NCBI GenBank assembly: GCA_030263455.1
Contig: SZOZ01000002.1
Coordinates: forward strand, 496,001 to 560,000
Direction of reading: 5' to 3'
DNA: 64,000 nt
Origin: Synechococcales cyanobacterium CNB
GTDB taxonomy: Bacteria > Planctomycetota > Phycisphaerae > Phycisphaerales > UBA1924
The notes beneath the pieces are model-generated. The model did not search any database, had not been told where the DNA came from, and saw nothing but the letters and a program-made list of their open reading frames with translations. The translations under genes and the position numbers were made by a program. This document shows positions 33,410 through 42,275 of this stretch, piece by piece (position 1 is the first letter of the stretch; each line of letters opens with the position of its first letter).

Positions 33410-34969
33410 ATGAAGCGAACACGGGGCCTCGGGGTGTGGGGGCGGTTTCTTGTCGCGACGATGGTCGCTGTGGCGGCGGCGGCCGCGCCCGCTGCTGGGC
33501 AGGGGGGGGACGGGCCGTTCACGGGCTTGTCGCTGGACGACGCGCTCGAGTTGAGCAAGCAGCGGCACCGGTTCCTGGTGGTGTATCCGCGCGGGCACGT
33601 CCCGGCACGGCCGGGCAGTGTGACGCTCGCTCCGGGAACGACGATCAACACGAACTCCGGTGAGAGCGGCTTCGACAAGATGGACAAATACACCTGGCGC
33701 AGCCCGACGCTGAGGGCATGGCTGGAGTGGCACGCGATCACGATCCGGGTCGATCAGGTCGAGCACCCGCAGGATTGGGCAAGGCTTCAGGAACTGGTGC
33801 CGCGCCATCCGGTGTCCGGCAGGCCCATCGGGCAGGAGCCGGTGGTGATGATCTTCAAGGACGGCCGGCTGTTCCGGACCGTGCCTGACAAGCGGTTCAG
33901 GAACAATAAGGGCGGGCTGCCGATCGTCGGCGACTACGACCAGGGCCGGTTCTACATCAAGCCGCTGCAGATTCTGCTGGTGGCGGACCTCGCGATGTCG
34001 TCGCTGGAATCGACGGACCCGGTGTGGCACACGCTGCACACGATGAAGAACCCGCCGCCGCAGCGCCCGGAGATCGAGACCTTCCACGACATGGAGACCG
34101 GGCGGATCGCCGCGGTCGAGGACGCGCCAGATGCGGCGCCGTCGGTGGTGCTCGATCGCTGGCGCGAGGCGCGGGAGCGCGCCGCCCTGGGCGGAACCGC
34201 GGAGGCGATCGGGCTGTACACCTGGCTCTGGGAGCGCGGGCGCACGCTCGACCCGCACGCCGCGAGCGCGATCAGGATCGTGGCGATCGACGAGATGCGC
34301 GCGCACGCGCTGCGCGGCGGGCCTGCGATGGAGCGGTTCGCAGCGATGTATCGGGCGCAGGATCGGCTGGCGCCGTGGTACGACGGCTCGGACATGCACG
34401 ACCTGATCCTGCTGGCCGAGGCGGCCCACAAGGAGGCCGACCTGCTGGAGTACTTCTCGATCCTGATGTTGCAGGACGACGAAGGCGTGGACCTTGAGGC
34501 GTCGGTTTTCTCGATCGTTGAGCGGGCGGAGATCGACCTCGTCACCTCGCGCGGGCGGTGGAGCGGGCTGGACGAGGAGCGGCCGAACGCGCACGCGTGG
34601 CTGGCGCGGCAGGTCGGGCTGCTCGGGGCGAGGCGGCCCGCGAACGCTCCGGCGGACCAGTGGGACGAGTTGCAGGCGCTCCGCCGGCGGCTGATCGCCG
34701 ACGAGGCCTGCCGGCACCACGCGGCCGCGCTGCTGCGGGGTGACGAGCCGGCCGCGATGCGGTTCGCGGACCTCTACCTGCGCGCTCCGCGTGCCGAAGG
34801 AGACGCGGACCCGAGGCTCGCGCTCGCCATCACCGCGCTGGCGGCGGACGCGGTGAGGCCCGTGCACCTCGCGTGGATCGAGGAAGCGGCACGCGACGGG
34901 ATCGACCGACCGGACCTGCGCGCCTGGTCGGAAGAGGCGATCGGCGGGCGGTGCGTGGCGTTCCGATAA
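33410..34969 (+). CDS. Secreted protein with thioredoxin-like N-terminal domain lacking CxxC
   Basis: A 519-residue protein; ATG 33410 follows GGGAGG. Signal peptide LVATMVAVAAAAAPAAGQ. Residues about 35-190 resemble a thioredoxin fold (DDALELSKQRHRFLVV, then EPVVMIFKDGRLFRTV corresponding to the TP-x-x-FF-x-G strand), but there is no CxxC and no Cys at the expected place. The rest is a helix-rich, TPR-like region with repeated Ala/Leu/Arg/Glu helices. No family name can be given. The redox function of thioredoxins is unlikely; a scaffold or binding role is possible. It lies 53 bases after the mntR-like gene. Confidence 0.75.
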   Translation: MKRTRGLGVWGRFLVATMVAVAAAAAPAAGQGGDGPFTGLSLDDALELSKQRHRFLVVYPRGHVPARPGSVTLAPGTTINTNSGESGFDKMDKYTWRSPTLRAWLEWHAITIRVDQVEHPQDWARLQELVPRHPVSGRPIGQEPVVMIFKDGRLFRTVPDKRFRNNKGGLPIVGDYDQGRFYIKPLQILLVADLAMSSLESTDPVWHTLHTMKNPPPQRPEIETFHDMETGRIAAVEDAPDAAPSVVLDRWREARERAALGGTAEAIGLYTWLWERGRTLDPHAASAIRIVAIDEMRAHALRGGPAMERFAAMYRAQDRLAPWYDGSDMHDLILLAEAAHKEADLLEYFSILMLQDDEGVDLEASVFSIVERAEIDLVTSRGRWSGLDEERPNAHAWLARQVGLLGARRPANAPADQWDELQALRRRLIADEACRHHAAALLRGDEPAAMRFADLYLRAPRAEGDADPRLALAITALAADAVRPVHLAWIEEAARDGIDRPDLRAWSEEAIGGRCVAFR

Positions 34970-34982
34970 CGATGCCGGCGCG

Positions 34983-35071
34983 ACATGCGAGAGCCGTCTC
35001 GGGCATCGTCCGGTAGTTGCGCGCCGGGCGTCGCATGTGCCGCGCCAATCGGCGTGATTGTCGCACATGCG
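34983..35071. other. Inverted copies of GTCGCATGT-type octamers in the gap before the STAS gene
   Basis: The 219-base gap holds ACATGCGA (34983-34990), its complement TCGCATGT (35031-35038), and GCATGTGC (35033-35040) with its complement GCACATGC (35063-35070). The middle octamer can pair with either flank. An operator cluster or alternative hairpins are possible; nothing else was seen. Confidence 0.35.
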
Positions 35072-35188
35072 CCAAGGCGGCGGGGGGAGTGGGCTTTCGG
35101 GGGGCGACATGGTGGCGTCGCGGGCGTGCGTTTGGCACGTCATCCGTGCGGCCGACCCTGGCAGGGGCGGTTGACGCGGAGCGCGACC

Positions 35189-35629
35189 ATGACAACGCGA
35201 TCGCTGGACGGAGCGACGGCCGACGCGGGGGGGCTGCTCGACGTGACGCGGGGGCCGGGTTGGGCGATCGCGGAGGTGATCGAGCCGAACATGCACGACA
35301 TGCACGCGACGCGGATGGAGCGTCAGTTGGGAAGCCTCGCGGAGCGGTGCGCGTGGCGCATGGTGGTGAGTTTTCGCCCGGGGGTGCGCCTGTCGGTGAG
35401 TTGCCTCAGCGTGCTGGCGCGGCTGGGCGAGGCGTGCGAGGCGTCGGGCGGACGGCTGGTGGTGGCGGGGCTTCCGATGGACGCCTGCCGGCTGATCCGC
35501 TCGACGGGGCTTGCGCGCAAGTTCGTGCTGGCGGAGACGGGCGCGCACGCGGTGCGCCTGCTGCACGGCGAGGGAGACGGGCAGCGCACGCGCCGGCTGA
35601 CGCGGCTGTTCTCGCGTCCGGCGGCCTGA
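35189..35629 (+). CDS. STAS-domain (anti-anti-sigma-type) protein
   Basis: A 146-residue protein with a STAS-like alternation of strands and helices: VSFRPGVRLSVSCLSVLARLGEAC (the helix-loop region), then GGRLVVAGLPMD and a helix with CRLIRSTGLARKFVLAE. Anti-sigma factor antagonists carry this fold and a phosphorylatable Ser or Thr in a D-x-S/T-G motif; here RLSVSC stands at that site, so Ser phosphorylation is possible but the Asp is missing. An ATG without obvious ribosome site; 219 bases after the secreted-protein gene. No partner anti-sigma kinase is nearby. Confidence 0.6.
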   Translation: MTTRSLDGATADAGGLLDVTRGPGWAIAEVIEPNMHDMHATRMERQLGSLAERCAWRMVVSFRPGVRLSVSCLSVLARLGEACEASGGRLVVAGLPMDACRLIRSTGLARKFVLAETGAHAVRLLHGEGDGQRTRRLTRLFSRPAA

Positions 35630-35728
35630 CGCCCGTCGCGCAAGCGGGGGCCGGGTCGGGGTTGTCGTGTGTCCTGCGCCCGACGCCCCCGCTTGCCCGG
35701 CGGGCGCACCCGCGCGCACCAACGGCGG

Positions 35729-35911
35729 TCAGGCGCCCTTGCCGTGCGACCGATCGACGGCGCGGCCGCCGACGGTCAGCGTGGCGCGGCGACCCTGCGG
35801 CCTGCGCCTTCGCCACCACGCGAGGCGCGGCAGCGCACGCCGCAGCAGGAACGCCAGCGCGCCGATCGCAACGATCGTAACCGCCCAGAACTGCCAGTCG
35901 GCGAGTGGCAC
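35729..35911 (-). CDS. Small membrane protein following feoB
   Basis: A 60-residue protein whose GTG start lies eight bases after the feoB stop codon. It has one membrane segment (FWAVTIVAIGALAFLL) followed by a strongly basic stretch (RRALPRLAWWRRRRPQGRR). Small single-pass proteins after feoB are common and often called FeoB-associated membrane proteins; most carry Cys, which this one lacks. No ribosome site is visible, so translation may be coupled to feoB. A partner role in Fe(II) uptake is inferred from position only. Confidence 0.6.
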   Translation of the reverse strand: MPLADWQFWAVTIVAIGALAFLLRRALPRLAWWRRRRPQGRRATLTVGGRAVDRSHGKGA

Positions 35912-35919
35912 GGCGAACG

Positions 35920-37908
35920 CTAGGCGACGCCCGCGGCTCGGAGGGACTGGTGGACGATGAGCGCGCTCGCGTAGGCGAGGCCCCACATCCAGCCGAGTTG
36001 CACCAGCGCCCACTTCCAATGGCCCGATTCCTTGGCGGTGACGGCGAGCGTCGGCAGGCACTGCATGGCGAGCACGTAGTAGACGAGCAGCGACCAGCAC
36101 GTGGCGCGCGTGAAGATGGGCGTGCGTCCGTCATCGCGTGTGGCGGTGGCGACGGCCTCGAAGACGCCGGACTCCTCGACGTCGTCGCGCCCCGCGATCT
36201 GGATCGCCATGGTGGCGACGAAGACCTCGCGGGCCGCGAAACTCGCCAGCACGCCGACGGTCAGCTGGCGGTCGTAGCCGAGCGGGCGGAAGATCGGCTC
36301 GGCGGCCTCGCCCATGCGCCCGAGAAAGGAGCGGCGCGTGGCGTGGCGGGCCTCGACCGCGTTCGCCTCTTCGAGCAGGGCGTCGGCGTCCGCGCCGGCG
36401 GCCTCAGCACGCTCGCGCAGTTCGACGGCCTCGGGGGGGGGCTGCGTCCCGGGGTAGGCGCCGAGCCACCAGAGCACGATCGAGATGGCGAGGATGATCG
36501 TGCCGGCCTTCCGGAGAAAGACCAGGCCGCGGTCCCACGCGGCGAGCAGCGCGGTGCGCAGGCTGGGGAGGCGGTAGGAGGGAAGTTCGAGCGCCATCGG
36601 TCGGCTCGGGCCGCGGAGGATGGTGCGGCGCGCGACGAGCGCGCTGAGCAGACCCGCCGCAATGCCCAGCGCGTAGCAGCCGGTGAAGGCGAGCGCCTGC
36701 ATGAGCGGGCTGTCGCGGAAGAGGAGCACCGTGAGCAGGACGTAGACGGGGATGCGCGCGGTGCAACTCATGAACGGCGCGGTGAGGATGGTGGCGAGGC
36801 GGTCGCGCCGGTCGGGCACGGCGCGGGCGGCGATGATGCCGGGCAGGGCGCAGGCGTGGCTGGAGAGGAGCGGCACGAAGGCGTGGCCGTTGAGGCCGAA
36901 GGGGCGGAGCACGCGGTCCATCACGAAGGCGGCGCGGGCGAGGTAGCCGGTGTCCTCGAGCAGCGAGATCAGGAAGAAGAGGAGGCAGATCTGCGGGAGA
37001 AAGACGACGGTCGCGCCGATGCCGGCGACCACGCCGTCGGCCACGAGGTCGTGGATCGCACCCGGGGGCAGCACGCGACCGACGAGCGCGCCGAGGTGCG
37101 CGAAGATGCTTTCGATCCAGCCCATCGGATAGGCGGCGAGGGAAAAGATGACGAAGAACAGCCCCGCCATCACGGCGACGAACGCCCCCAGCCCCAGCAG
37201 CGGGTGCGTGAAGGCGCGGTCCAGGCGGTCGGTGAAGGTGTCCGGGCGCGGCGGGTCGTAGCCGGCGGCCATCCGGGCGTAGAGGTCATCGGCCCAGAGG
37301 GCGAGGCCGTCCTCGCTTGGGGGAGGGGACTCCGTCGGGATGCGGGCGCGCGTCAGCGCGGCGAGCAGGGCGTCCAGCCCCTCGCCGGTGCGCGCGCTGC
37401 ACGGCACGGCCTCGACGCCCAGGCTGCTCATCAGCACGCCCTCGTCGGCGTGGATGCCCTTGCGACGCGAGGCGTCCACCATGTTGATCGCGATGACCGT
37501 CGGCAAACAGCGGCGGATCGCCTCGCCCACGAGCATCAGGTTCCGCGGCATGTTCGTCGCGTCGGTCACGACGAGCACCACGTCCGGCGCCTCCACCGAC
37601 TCGCCGCGCGGCGCGAGCTGCCCGGCGAGCACGTCGCGGCAGATGGCGGCCTCGGACTGGTCGAGTTCGAGGGAGTAGACGCCCGGGAGGTCGATGAGTT
37701 CGCTGCCCTCGGGCAGGCCGCGCGGGAACCCGATGCGGGCCTCCTGGGTGGTGCCGGGGAAGTTGCTCGTCTTGTGCCGCACGCCGCAGAGGCGGTTGAA
37801 GAGCGTGGTCTTGCCGGTGTTCGGGTTGCCGAGGATGGCGACGCGGACGGCGCGGGTCGCGCGTGCAGACCCGGAGGGGGGGGCGGCCGGGGCGGGGGCG
37901 TCGGACAC
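35920..37908 (-). CDS. feoB: Ferrous iron transport protein FeoB
   Basis: A 662-residue protein. N-terminal GTPase domain: G1 GNPNTGKTTLFN, G2 T in NFPGTT, G3 DLPGVYSL, G4 as INMVD (family NMID/NKxD variant), G5 SARTGEG. The second half is the polytopic membrane domain with two Gate motifs: VVFLPQICLLFFLISLLEDTGYLARAAF, FVPLLSSHACALPGI (SSHACALPG includes the conserved Cys) and the later FIREVFVAT-like segment. It moves Fe(II) across the inner membrane. It lies 24 bases after feoA. A G7 run sits near its N-terminus. Confidence 0.95.
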   Translation of the reverse strand: MSDAPAPAAPPSGSARATRAVRVAILGNPNTGKTTLFNRLCGVRHKTSNFPGTTQEARIGFPRGLPEGSELIDLPGVYSLELDQSEAAICRDVLAGQLAPRGESVEAPDVVLVVTDATNMPRNLMLVGEAIRRCLPTVIAINMVDASRRKGIHADEGVLMSSLGVEAVPCSARTGEGLDALLAALTRARIPTESPPPSEDGLALWADDLYARMAAGYDPPRPDTFTDRLDRAFTHPLLGLGAFVAVMAGLFFVIFSLAAYPMGWIESIFAHLGALVGRVLPPGAIHDLVADGVVAGIGATVVFLPQICLLFFLISLLEDTGYLARAAFVMDRVLRPFGLNGHAFVPLLSSHACALPGIIAARAVPDRRDRLATILTAPFMSCTARIPVYVLLTVLLFRDSPLMQALAFTGCYALGIAAGLLSALVARRTILRGPSRPMALELPSYRLPSLRTALLAAWDRGLVFLRKAGTIILAISIVLWWLGAYPGTQPPPEAVELRERAEAAGADADALLEEANAVEARHATRRSFLGRMGEAAEPIFRPLGYDRQLTVGVLASFAAREVFVATMAIQIAGRDDVEESGVFEAVATATRDDGRTPIFTRATCWSLLVYYVLAMQCLPTLAVTAKESGHWKWALVQLGWMWGLAYASALIVHQSLRAAGVA

Positions 37909-37932
37909 GGCGAGGCTCCCCCGTTCGCCCGC

Positions 37933-38199
37933 TCAGGCGGGCATCGGCTCGACGATGATGTGGACGGCGAGGTGGCGCGACAGGGCGACGCGGCAGCACG
38001 GCCCGCCGCACCCGCACCCGACCTCGACGATGCACGGCCCGCCCTGCCGACAAAGCCGGACGCGGCTGCGGGGCCGGATGCCCAGAGCACGCAGATAGGC
38101 GGCGTCGCCCGGAGAAAGAGCGTCGGTGTCGCGGACGAGGCCGCTCTGGCCCGGCTGGAGGCTGGCGAGCGTCACGCTGGCTGGCGATTCAGGCTGCAC
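37933..38199 (-). CDS. feoA: FeoA-like SH3-fold protein
   Basis: An 88-residue protein from a GTG start with GGGAGG eight bases upstream. The FeoA pattern is present: an LASLQPGQSGLV strand, LSPGDAAYLRALGIRPRSRVRLCR, and a final AVHIIVEP strand. It has an unusual Cys-rich loop, CIVEVGCGCGGPCCRVAL, absent from typical FeoA; this could bind metal. FeoA interacts with FeoB and supports Fe(II) uptake. The operon promoter and an inverted repeat lie upstream at 38252-38294. Confidence 0.85.
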   Translation of the reverse strand: MQPESPASVTLASLQPGQSGLVRDTDALSPGDAAYLRALGIRPRSRVRLCRQGGPCIVEVGCGCGGPCCRVALSRHLAVHIIVEPMPA

Positions 38200-38251
38200 G
38201 GCAGAGGCCTCCCGGAGCCGCCGAGGTGGGCGGGCGAAGGATGATATCCCC

Positions 38252-38270
38252 GCGACTGAGACTCGGTCGC
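38252..38270. promoter_or_regulatory. Inverted repeat, operator candidate for feoAB
   Basis: GCGACTGAG-A-CTCGGTCGC is a 19-base palindrome with one mismatch, 53 bases before the feoA start and 18 bases downstream of the -10 element. Its layout (9-1-9) suits a dimeric metalloregulator of the Fur or DtxR type; no match to a known box is claimed. Confidence 0.45.
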
Positions 38271-38288
38271 AGGGGCATTTCGGAGGGG

Positions 38289-38294
38289 AGTATA
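38289..38294 (-). promoter_or_regulatory. TATACT -10 element of the feo operon
   Basis: On the minus strand TATACT stands in an AT-rich pocket (CCATATACTCCC) 89 bases before the feoA start. It is the best -10 match in this gap. Confidence 0.5.
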
Positions 38295-38454
38295 TGGAAT
38301 AGGGGGGACGGGGGCAAGGGGCGGAGGCGTGGGCCAGGTCGGGAGATTGTGGGCAGCCTCGCCGTGCTGCGTTGATGCTCGCACAGCGCGGGCCGCGACG
38401 AAGCCCGCCGACGCGAAACCCATCGCGTGCATCGCCTGTCTCGGCCCGCAATCC

Positions 38455-38811
<357 letters not shown>

Positions 38812-38861
38812 TCATCGGTGCGGGAGTGGTAAAACCGCGGCCAGCGGATGGCCGGCCGGGA

Positions 38862-41489
38862 TCAGAGCCGGGCCTCGGCGGCGCGGGCGTGGGCTTCGAG
38901 GCCCTCGACGCGGGCGAGGCGTGCGGTGTCGAGGGTGAGGGGGCGCGCGGCGGCGGGGTCGTCGATGCGGAGCCAGGTGCGCGTGCGGAGGAAGTGCAGA
39001 ACGCTCAGGCCCGCGGCGGAGCGGGCCGCGCCGCCGGTGGGGAGCGTGTGGTTCGGGCCGGCGCCGTAGTCGCCGAGGACTTCCGCCGCGCCCGCGCCGA
39101 TGAAGACCGCGCCGAAGTGCGTGCACCGGCGGGCGATGGCCTCGGCGTCGCGCGTCATCACTTCAAGGTGCTCGGGCGCATAGCGGTCGGAGAGGGCGAC
39201 GGCCTCGGCCAGGCCGCGCGCGACGACGGCGAAGCCGTTGGCGAGGGCGGCGCGGGCCGTGGCGGCCGTCGGGAGCGTGGCGAGTTGCGATGCGAGTTCG
39301 CGCTCGACAGCGTCGAGAAGGGGGGGGTGCGTGGTGACGAGGACGGCGCAGGCGTCCGTGTCGTGCTCGGCCTGGGCGAGCAGGTCCGCGGCGACGACGC
39401 GCGCGTCCGCAGTGTCGTCGGCGATGACGAGCAGTTCGCTCGGGCCGGCGAGGGTGTCGATGGCGACCTGCCCGGCGACGAGTTGCTTGGCGGCGGTGAC
39501 CCAGCGGCTGCCGGGACCGACGACTGCGTCGCAGGGTGCGAGGGGGGAGCAACCGAAGGCCAGAGCGGCGACGGCCTGCGCGCCGCCCACCGCGAGCAGG
39601 GCGTCCACGCCAGCGATGGCCGCCGCCGCGAGGGTGGCGGGCGCGGGGCGCGGCGAGGCGACGAGGACCTCCCGCACGCCCGCGGTACGGGCGGTGATGG
39701 CGGTCATCAGCACGCTGGAAGGGAGCGGGAATCGGCCGCCGGGGGCGTAGCAGCCGGCGCGCTCGACGGGAGCGATCCAGTGGCCGGCCCGGCCGCCGGG
39801 GATCGCGAGCGCGAGTTCGTGCAGGCTGTCGCGCTGGGCCTGCGCAAAGGTTCGGATGCGATCCGCGGCGCGCTCGAGAGCGGCGCGGTCGTCACGGTCG
39901 AGCGAGTCAAGAGCGCGGCGCATCGCGGCGGGCTCGACGATCAGCGGCTCGCCGGGGCGAAGATCGCCCAGGCGCTCGGCGTGGGCGCGGACCGCCGATC
40001 CGCCGCGGACGCGCACGTCGTTCACGATCTCGGAGGCGGTGGCGAGCGTCGCGGCGTCCACCGCGCCGCGGCGCAGCGAGGGGACAGCGGCAGCGTCGAT
40101 GATGCGAAGAAGACGATCGGGTTTCGTCGGCGATGGCGCGGAGCGCTCGGCCTTTGCATCGCCCGGACGACGCGAGACCTTCAGGGCGCGGCGGTCGAGT
40201 TCTCGCTCGACGGCCTCCAGCGGCACGCCCGCGGCGGCGAGTCGCGCGAGCGTGAAGTAGAGCACGTCGGCGGCTTCGTGCGAGACCTCGTCGGGCGTGC
40301 GCGCGTCGGCGAGTTCGCCGGCCTCCTCTCGGAGTTTGCTCGCGAGGAGCGCAGGGTCGCGGAGCAGGCGCGAGGTGTAGGAGGCGGGGTCGCGAGACCC
40401 GGGGGGGGCTGCGAGGCGGCGGGCGAGGGCGTGCAGGCCGCGGGAATCGCCGAAGCAGGTGCGCGTGCCCGTGTGGCAGAAGCCGCGGCCGCGCTGTCGG
40501 ACGGTGAAGCGGAGCGCGTCGCGGTCGCAGTCCACGTCGATGCGGACGAGTTCCTGGGTGTCGCCGGAGGATTCGCCCTTGCGCCAGAGGGCGCTGCGCG
40601 AGCGCGAGAAGTAGACGCCGCGCCGTTCTGCAACTGCGGCGCGGAGGCTCTCGGGTGAGGAGTAGGTGAGGCCGAGGGCGTGTCCGGCTTCGTCGCAGAC
40701 GACAGTGGGCCAGAGGCGGATGGCGGAGGACTTGGAGCCTGGTTGCTTCTCCCCGATTCCACGCTGCGCAGCCCGCGTTCCTTCTCTGTGATCTCCGCGT
40801 TCGTCGGGTGTGCTCAGCACGGCGGCGAAGGCGTCGGCGGGGTCGAGCGCGCCGCTATAGATGGCCATGCCGACCTGGGCGTCTGCGCCGAGTCGGTCGA
40901 GCGCGGCGATCTCGTCGGCGGCGCTGACGCCGCCAGCGATCGTAACGCGCGCGTCGCCCGCGGCCTGCACGATCGCTGCGGCGCGGTCGAGATCGGTGCC
41001 TTCCATGCGGCCCTCGCGCTCGACGAAGGTGACGAGGAAACCGCCGGCGTGCGCACGGAGCGCTGCGATGCGGTCGAGGATGCGCGCCCCCGTGCCGCGC
41101 TGCCAGCCTTCGACGACGACCTCGTCGTGGCGCGCGTCAAGGGCGGCGATGACGCGATGGCGGGGGAGCTGCGAGAGGACCTCGGGCGTGGCGGCAGTGC
41201 CGAGGATGACGCGCTGCACGCCCGCGTCGAGCCACTCGCGGGCGGATTCGACGGAGCGGATGCCGCCGCCGACGCGGACCGGGAATCGGCGGGCGATCTC
41301 GCGGATGACGGGGGCGTTCGTGCCGCGCCCGAGCGCGGCGTCGAGGTCGATGACGGCGATCTCGCCCAGGATCGCAAAGCGTTCGGCGACGGCGACCGGG
41401 TCGCCCGCGTCGATCTTGACCATGGACGGATCGCCGCCGACGAGTTGCACGGCGCTGCCGCCGAGGATGTCGATGGAGGGGATGAGCAT
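38862..41489 (-). CDS. HisA-HisI-HisE-HisD four-activity fusion protein
   Basis: A single 875-residue frame joins four histidine enzymes. Residues 1-228: HisA isomerase (N-terminal IPSIDILGG, VRVGGGIRS, IAGGVSA). Residues 229-250: linker. Residues about 251-350: HisI cyclohydrolase with SRSRSALWRKGESSG and zinc Cys at 321 (VDCDRDA), 338 (FCHTG) and 345. Residues about 351-436: HisE pyrophosphohydrolase (KLREEAGELADA, HEAADVLYF). Residues about 456-875: HisD dehydrogenase with AGPSELLVIAD, APEHLE and GPNHTLPTGG. All active-site patterns look intact. The HisI-HisE-HisD order matches fungal HIS4; HisA in front is unusual. pyrE lies 32 bases upstream. ATG at 41489. Confidence 0.93.
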   Translation of the reverse strand: MLIPSIDILGGSAVQLVGGDPSMVKIDAGDPVAVAERFAILGEIAVIDLDAALGRGTNAPVIREIARRFPVRVGGGIRSVESAREWLDAGVQRVILGTAATPEVLSQLPRHRVIAALDARHDEVVVEGWQRGTGARILDRIAALRAHAGGFLVTFVEREGRMEGTDLDRAAAIVQAAGDARVTIAGGVSAADEIAALDRLGADAQVGMAIYSGALDPADAFAAVLSTPDERGDHREGTRAAQRGIGEKQPGSKSSAIRLWPTVVCDEAGHALGLTYSSPESLRAAVAERRGVYFSRSRSALWRKGESSGDTQELVRIDVDCDRDALRFTVRQRGRGFCHTGTRTCFGDSRGLHALARRLAAPPGSRDPASYTSRLLRDPALLASKLREEAGELADARTPDEVSHEAADVLYFTLARLAAAGVPLEAVERELDRRALKVSRRPGDAKAERSAPSPTKPDRLLRIIDAAAVPSLRRGAVDAATLATASEIVNDVRVRGGSAVRAHAERLGDLRPGEPLIVEPAAMRRALDSLDRDDRAALERAADRIRTFAQAQRDSLHELALAIPGGRAGHWIAPVERAGCYAPGGRFPLPSSVLMTAITARTAGVREVLVASPRPAPATLAAAAIAGVDALLAVGGAQAVAALAFGCSPLAPCDAVVGPGSRWVTAAKQLVAGQVAIDTLAGPSELLVIADDTADARVVAADLLAQAEHDTDACAVLVTTHPPLLDAVERELASQLATLPTAATARAALANGFAVVARGLAEAVALSDRYAPEHLEVMTRDAEAIARRCTHFGAVFIGAGAAEVLGDYGAGPNHTLPTGGAARSAAGLSVLHFLRTRTWLRIDDPAAARPLTLDTARLARVEGLEAHARAAEARL
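40741..40803 (-). repeat. Purine-rich GAACGCGGAG-type repeat inside the HisA-HisI linker
   Basis: Read on the minus strand: GAACGCGGAGATCACAGAGA, then AGGAACGCGG, followed by CTGCGCAGCGTGGAATC. It encodes the linker residues of the fusion (DERGDHREGT and following). The same family occurs between genes at 15455 and 56535. Confidence 0.6.
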
Positions 41490-41521
41490 GGTGGCGGCTC
41501 TGTCGTCGGCGTGGCGCTCCG

Positions 41522-42070
41522 TTATTCGTCGGTGATGCCGAGGTCGTGCTTCGTGAAGAGAGATTCGAATCGGAGTCCCTCTGCCTCGACGTTCTCGCGC
41601 GCGCCCTCCTGGCGATCGATGACGCAAATGACGGCGAGAACCTCCGCGCCCGCTCCGCGGAGCGTACGGACGGCCTCGAGGGCCTGGCCGCCGGTGGTGG
41701 CGACGTCCTCGACGAACACGACGCGCTCGCCCGGTTCGAGCCGGCCTTCGAGTTGACGCGCGGTGCCGTAATCCTTCTTCGCGTTGCGGACGAAGACGCT
41801 CGGGATGCCGGTGGCGAGGCTCGCGGCGGTGACCAGGGGAATGCCGCCGAGTTCCGCGCCCGCGAGTCGATCCGGGGGCGTGCGGCCGGTGACGAGGGCG
41901 ATGCGCTCGGCGAACATCTCGCCTAGTTCGCGGAGGAGCTCGGGCCGGGTGCTGAAGAGGTACTTGTCGAGGTAGTAGCGGCTGGTGCGGCCGGAGCGGA
42001 GGGTGAAAGTGCCGCGAAGAAGGGCGACCTCGGCGATGGCCCTGGCGAGTTCGTGGCGGGCGGTGGGCAT
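41522..42070 (-). CDS. pyrE: Orotate phosphoribosyltransferase
   Basis: A 182-residue enzyme with the phosphoribosyltransferase pattern VVFVEDVATTGGQALEAV (PRPP loop, D-V-A-T-T-G), an N-terminal FTLRSGRTSRYYLDKY segment and AGAELGGIPLVTA. It joins orotate to PRPP to form OMP in pyrimidine synthesis. A TACCCT element ends six bases upstream and no ribosome site is present, so the message is probably leaderless. It shares a transcript with the his fusion gene 32 bases downstream; both enzymes use or consume PRPP-derived substrates. Confidence 0.93.
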   Translation of the reverse strand: MPTARHELARAIAEVALLRGTFTLRSGRTSRYYLDKYLFSTRPELLRELGEMFAERIALVTGRTPPDRLAGAELGGIPLVTAASLATGIPSVFVRNAKKDYGTARQLEGRLEPGERVVFVEDVATTGGQALEAVRTLRGAGAEVLAVICVIDRQEGARENVEAEGLRFESLFTKHDLGITDE

Positions 42071-42076
42071 GGAGGG

Positions 42077-42082
42077 AGGGTA
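42077..42082 (-). promoter_or_regulatory. TACCCT -10-like element of pyrE
   Basis: On the minus strand TACCCT ends six bases before the pyrE start codon; the spacer CCCTCC has no ribosome site. Confidence 0.4.
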
Positions 42083-42275
42083 GAGCGGGCCGTGCCGGGC
42101 CGGTGACGCGGAAATCGGCGTGTGAAATCGAACCGTGGGCTTGATTCTGCCGAAACGGATGGTAATATCCTCTATCAATCCCATGCCCCCGGAAGGGCGG
42201 CGCAGGCGCACCCGTGCCTCGCCGCCTCTTTTCGTTCGAGGAGGGATGAGGGAGCAGGTGCTGAGGGAAACAAGA

